Below, in pieces: positions 61,892 through 64,000 of a stretch of DNA of 64,000 nucleotides. The position numbers and the translations under genes were made by a program. The notes below the pieces were generated by a model, which made no database searches, had not been told where the DNA came from, and worked only from the letters and a program-made list of their open reading frames with translations. Source of the stretch: Idiomarina sp. PL1-037 (lineage in GTDB: Bacteria; Pseudomonadota; Gammaproteobacteria; Enterobacterales; Alteromonadaceae); the NCBI RefSeq assembly GCF_034422975.1, contig NZ_CP139873.1:1426001-1490000 (forward strand). Reading direction: 5' to 3'. Position 1 is the stretch's first letter. Each line of letters begins with the position of its first letter.

Positions 61892-63328
61892 ATGAGTCAA
61901 ACAATTCCACAACAACCGATAGAATATAATATGAAAGTCGTCCGGCAGTTTACTGTCATGACGATTATTTGGGGTATCGTCGGTATGGCTATAGGCGTAT
62001 TGATAGCTGCCCAGCTTGTCTGGCCAGAGCTTAACTTCAATACTCCCTGGCTAACCTACTCCCGTCTTCGCCCGCTGCATACAAATGCTGTTATTTTCGC
62101 GTTTGGTACCAGCGCCCTTTTTGCCACTTCTTACTATGTTGTTCAGAAAACGTGTAGGGTTAGCTTGTTTTCAGACAAGTTAGCAGCTTTCACTTTCTGG
62201 GGCTGGCAGGCCGTTATAGTAGCAGCAGTTATCACTCTGCCTATGGGCCTTACCAGCACAAAAGAATACGCTGAGCTAGAATGGCCTATCGACATTTTAA
62301 TTACTGTCGTCTGGGTTGCTTACCTAATCGTCTTCTTCGGCACATTGGCTATTCGTAAAACATCACACATTTATGTGGCTAACTGGTTCTATGGTGGTTT
62401 CATCATCGTTATCGCCATGCTGCATATCGTGAACAGCTTTGCTATACCAGTGTCGTTTACCAAGTCTTACTCAATCTATTCAGGTGCCGTCGATGCCATG
62501 GTTCAATGGTGGTACGGACACAACGCTGTAGGTTTCCTTCTGACAGCGGGTTTCCTGGGTATGATGTATTACTTTGTACCGAAGCAAGCTGAACGCCCTG
62601 TTTACTCCTACCGCTTGTCGGTTGTTCACTTTTGGGCGCTAATTTCTCTTTATATTTGGGCCGGCCCTCACCACTTACACTATACCGCATTGCCAGACTG
62701 GACTCAGTCAGTCGGCATGGTTATGTCTGTTATCCTGTTCGTACCTTCATGGGGTGGCATGATTAACGGTATCATGACGTTATCTGGTGCATGGCATAAG
62801 CTACGAACCGACCCAATTTTGCGTTTCTTAATTGTTTCTCTGTCATTCTACGGCATGTCGACTTTCGAAGGCCCGATGATGGCAATCAAATCAGTGAACG
62901 CACTTTCTCACTACACTGACTGGACTGTGGGTCACGTACACTCTGGTGCTTTAGGCTGGGTTGCAATGATCACTATCGGCTCTATGTACTACCTGGTACC
63001 ACGCCTGTTCAACCAGAAAGAAATTCACAGCATTAAGCTGGTGAACGTTCATTTCTGGCTACACACTATCGGCGTCGTTTTCTACATCGTCTCAATGTGG
63101 ATTTCAGGTGTGATGCAAGGTCTTATGTGGCGTGCAACCAACTCTGACGGAACCTTAACTTACAGTTTCGTAGAGAGTGTTCAGGCATCATATCCATTCT
63201 GGACAGGCCGCTTTATCGGTGGTGTTTTCATTGTAGTTGGTATGTTGCTGATGGCTTATAACTGTTATCAGACAATTCGTGCCGGCCGTCGTGAGACAGC
63301 TGCAGGCAACGTCGTACAAACTGCCTGA
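61892..63328 (+). CDS. ccoN: cbb3-type cytochrome c oxidase subunit I
   Basis: The 478-residue protein is a complete CcoN with twelve predicted helices. The heme and copper His ligands are visible: RPLHTNAVIF (low-spin heme), WWYGHNAVGF (CuB), GPHHLHYT (CuB pair) and VGHVHSGALGW (hemes). It reduces O2 to water at high affinity and pumps protons. It starts the ccoNOQ(P) operon that runs off the window. The 142 bp before it contain no recognised gene and no convincing FNR site. Confidence 0.97.
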   Translation: MSQTIPQQPIEYNMKVVRQFTVMTIIWGIVGMAIGVLIAAQLVWPELNFNTPWLTYSRLRPLHTNAVIFAFGTSALFATSYYVVQKTCRVSLFSDKLAAFTFWGWQAVIVAAVITLPMGLTSTKEYAELEWPIDILITVVWVAYLIVFFGTLAIRKTSHIYVANWFYGGFIIVIAMLHIVNSFAIPVSFTKSYSIYSGAVDAMVQWWYGHNAVGFLLTAGFLGMMYYFVPKQAERPVYSYRLSVVHFWALISLYIWAGPHHLHYTALPDWTQSVGMVMSVILFVPSWGGMINGIMTLSGAWHKLRTDPILRFLIVSLSFYGMSTFEGPMMAIKSVNALSHYTDWTVGHVHSGALGWVAMITIGSMYYLVPRLFNQKEIHSIKLVNVHFWLHTIGVVFYIVSMWISGVMQGLMWRATNSDGTLTYSFVESVQASYPFWTGRFIGGVFIVVGMLLMAYNCYQTIRAGRRETAAGNVVQTA

Positions 63329-63339
63329 GGGAGAGAATA

Positions 63340-63960
63340 ATGAGTCGTTTTAAACACGAATTTGTTGAAAAAAACTTAGGTTGGTTGTCAATTTTAATGA
63401 TCATTGCGGTTTCTATCGGTGGGTTAGTAGAAATTACTCCCCTACTGTTTCAAAACCAGACCAATGAACCCATAAAAGGTTTGCAGCCATACACCGCGTT
63501 AGAGCTTGAAGGTCGCGATATTTATATGCGCGAAGGTTGTAATAACTGCCACAGCCAGATGATTCGTCCTTTCCGTTCAGAAACGGAACGTTACGGACAC
63601 TATTCATTAGCTGGTGAGCACGTTTGGGAATTCCCTCACCTTTGGGGCTCCAAGCGTACAGGTCCTGACCTGGCTCGCGTAGGTGACCGTTACAGCGATG
63701 AGTGGCATCACGTTCATTTAATGAACCCTCGTAACGTGGTTCCTGAGTCGAATATGCCAGCGTTCCCTTGGCTTGCAGAAAACAAGTTAACGGGTGAATA
63801 CACGGCTAAGAAGATGGAAGTTATGCGGACATTGGGCGTTCCTTACGAAGACAAGGATATCGCCGGTGCAAAAGAAGCCGTTCAGGGTAAAACTGAAATG
63901 GAGGCGCTTATCGCTTACTTACAATCGCTTGGCACAACGCTACAGCAGGCTGACAAGTAA
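63340..63960 (+). CDS. ccoO: cbb3-type cytochrome c oxidase subunit II
   Basis: The 206-residue monoheme subunit has one N-terminal transmembrane helix (about 15-35) and a periplasmic cytochrome c domain with CNNCH (MREGCNNCHSQMIRPF). The axial Met is in SNMPAFPWL. It passes electrons from CcoP to the CcoN active site. It starts 11 bp after ccoN, and its stop overlaps the ccoQ start (TAATG). Confidence 0.97.
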   Translation: MSRFKHEFVEKNLGWLSILMIIAVSIGGLVEITPLLFQNQTNEPIKGLQPYTALELEGRDIYMREGCNNCHSQMIRPFRSETERYGHYSLAGEHVWEFPHLWGSKRTGPDLARVGDRYSDEWHHVHLMNPRNVVPESNMPAFPWLAENKLTGEYTAKKMEVMRTLGVPYEDKDIAGAKEAVQGKTEMEALIAYLQSLGTTLQQADK

Positions 63961-64000
63961 TGGATTACGGAACTTGGCGCGGCGTGTTCAGCCTGATCAT
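63960..64000 (+). CDS. ccoQ: cbb3 oxidase subunit CcoQ (partial, cut by window end)
   Basis: Thirteen codons are visible, reading MDYGTWRGVFSLI, the standard beginning of the small single-helix CcoQ/FixQ subunit that stabilises the cbb3 complex. The ATG overlaps the ccoO stop. ccoP would be expected next. Confidence 0.85.
   Translation, partial: MDYGTWRGVFSLI

Overview
The window reads as one continuous piece of a gammaproteobacterial chromosome, most likely a marine member of the Alteromonadales and plausibly Idiomarinaceae. This is inferred from gene content, with no database comparison. Supporting signs are several small families typical of marine gammaproteobacteria (DUF2835, DUF2989, DUF3466 and DUF6279 types, YeaC), an extended glyceraldehyde-3-phosphate dehydrogenase, a very large NAD-dependent glutamate dehydrogenase, many peptidases and three sodium-linked transporters. 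Together these suggest growth on peptides and amino acids in a salty habitat. I see no prophage, insertion sequence, integron or CRISPR array.

Left part (1-16.6 kb). It begins with two unrecognised genes, probably an exported or hydrolase-like protein and a membrane-anchored one. Then come a GAF-GGDEF-EAL cyclic-di-GMP protein, a DMT-family exporter divergent from a LysR regulator, and a long minus-strand run. In transcription order that run is a PagL-like lipid A deacylase, a PepSY-like lipoprotein, a cytochrome b561-like protein, a GNAT acetyltransferase, AlkB, and the envelope trio ydbH-ynbE-ydbL. Next are a LysR/LysE divergent pair, a composite two-domain 6-carboxytetrahydropterin synthase-like protein overlapping an M23 peptidase, and an M61 peptidase.

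Central part (16.7-34.5 kb). A tightly coupled operon encodes a PilZ protein, a LytS-type histidine kinase, a LytTR response regulator and a DUF6279 lipoprotein. It is followed by pykA, msrB, a DUF2989 lipoprotein, the long GAPDH, an M14 carboxypeptidase and an alanine/glycine:Na+ symporter with an extra hydrophilic loop. The next operon is zinc-ribbon protein, yeaC, msrC, small acidic protein, proQ, prc. An NSS-type Na+ symporter and an NhaC-type Na+/H+ antiporter follow.

Syntenic block (34.6-53.5 kb). The order pepN ... pyrD-zapC ... rlmKL ... uup ... rmf><fabA-lonH matches the Escherichia coli 21-minute region. Lineage-specific genes are inserted: DUF2835, the giant glutamate dehydrogenase, an inverted initiator tRNA, a glutaredoxin-like protein and a DUF3466 repeat protein. 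The 58-residue ribosome hibernation factor rmf lies between the DUF3466 gene and fabA.

Right part (53.5-64 kb). A small helix-turn-helix protein precedes lonH. A LysR regulator is divergent from azoR, with a palindromic candidate operator between them. Then follow a CPXCG protein, an RND efflux pair whose permease lacks the usual proton-relay lysine, a Cache-domain chemoreceptor, and the start of the cbb3 oxidase operon (ccoN, ccoO and the first codons of ccoQ).

No single dramatic new system stands out. The most promising leads are the PilZ-coupled LytS/LytTR operon, the composite pterin-synthase-like enzyme, the small acidic gene coupled to proQ, and the seven-repeat DUF3466 surface protein.
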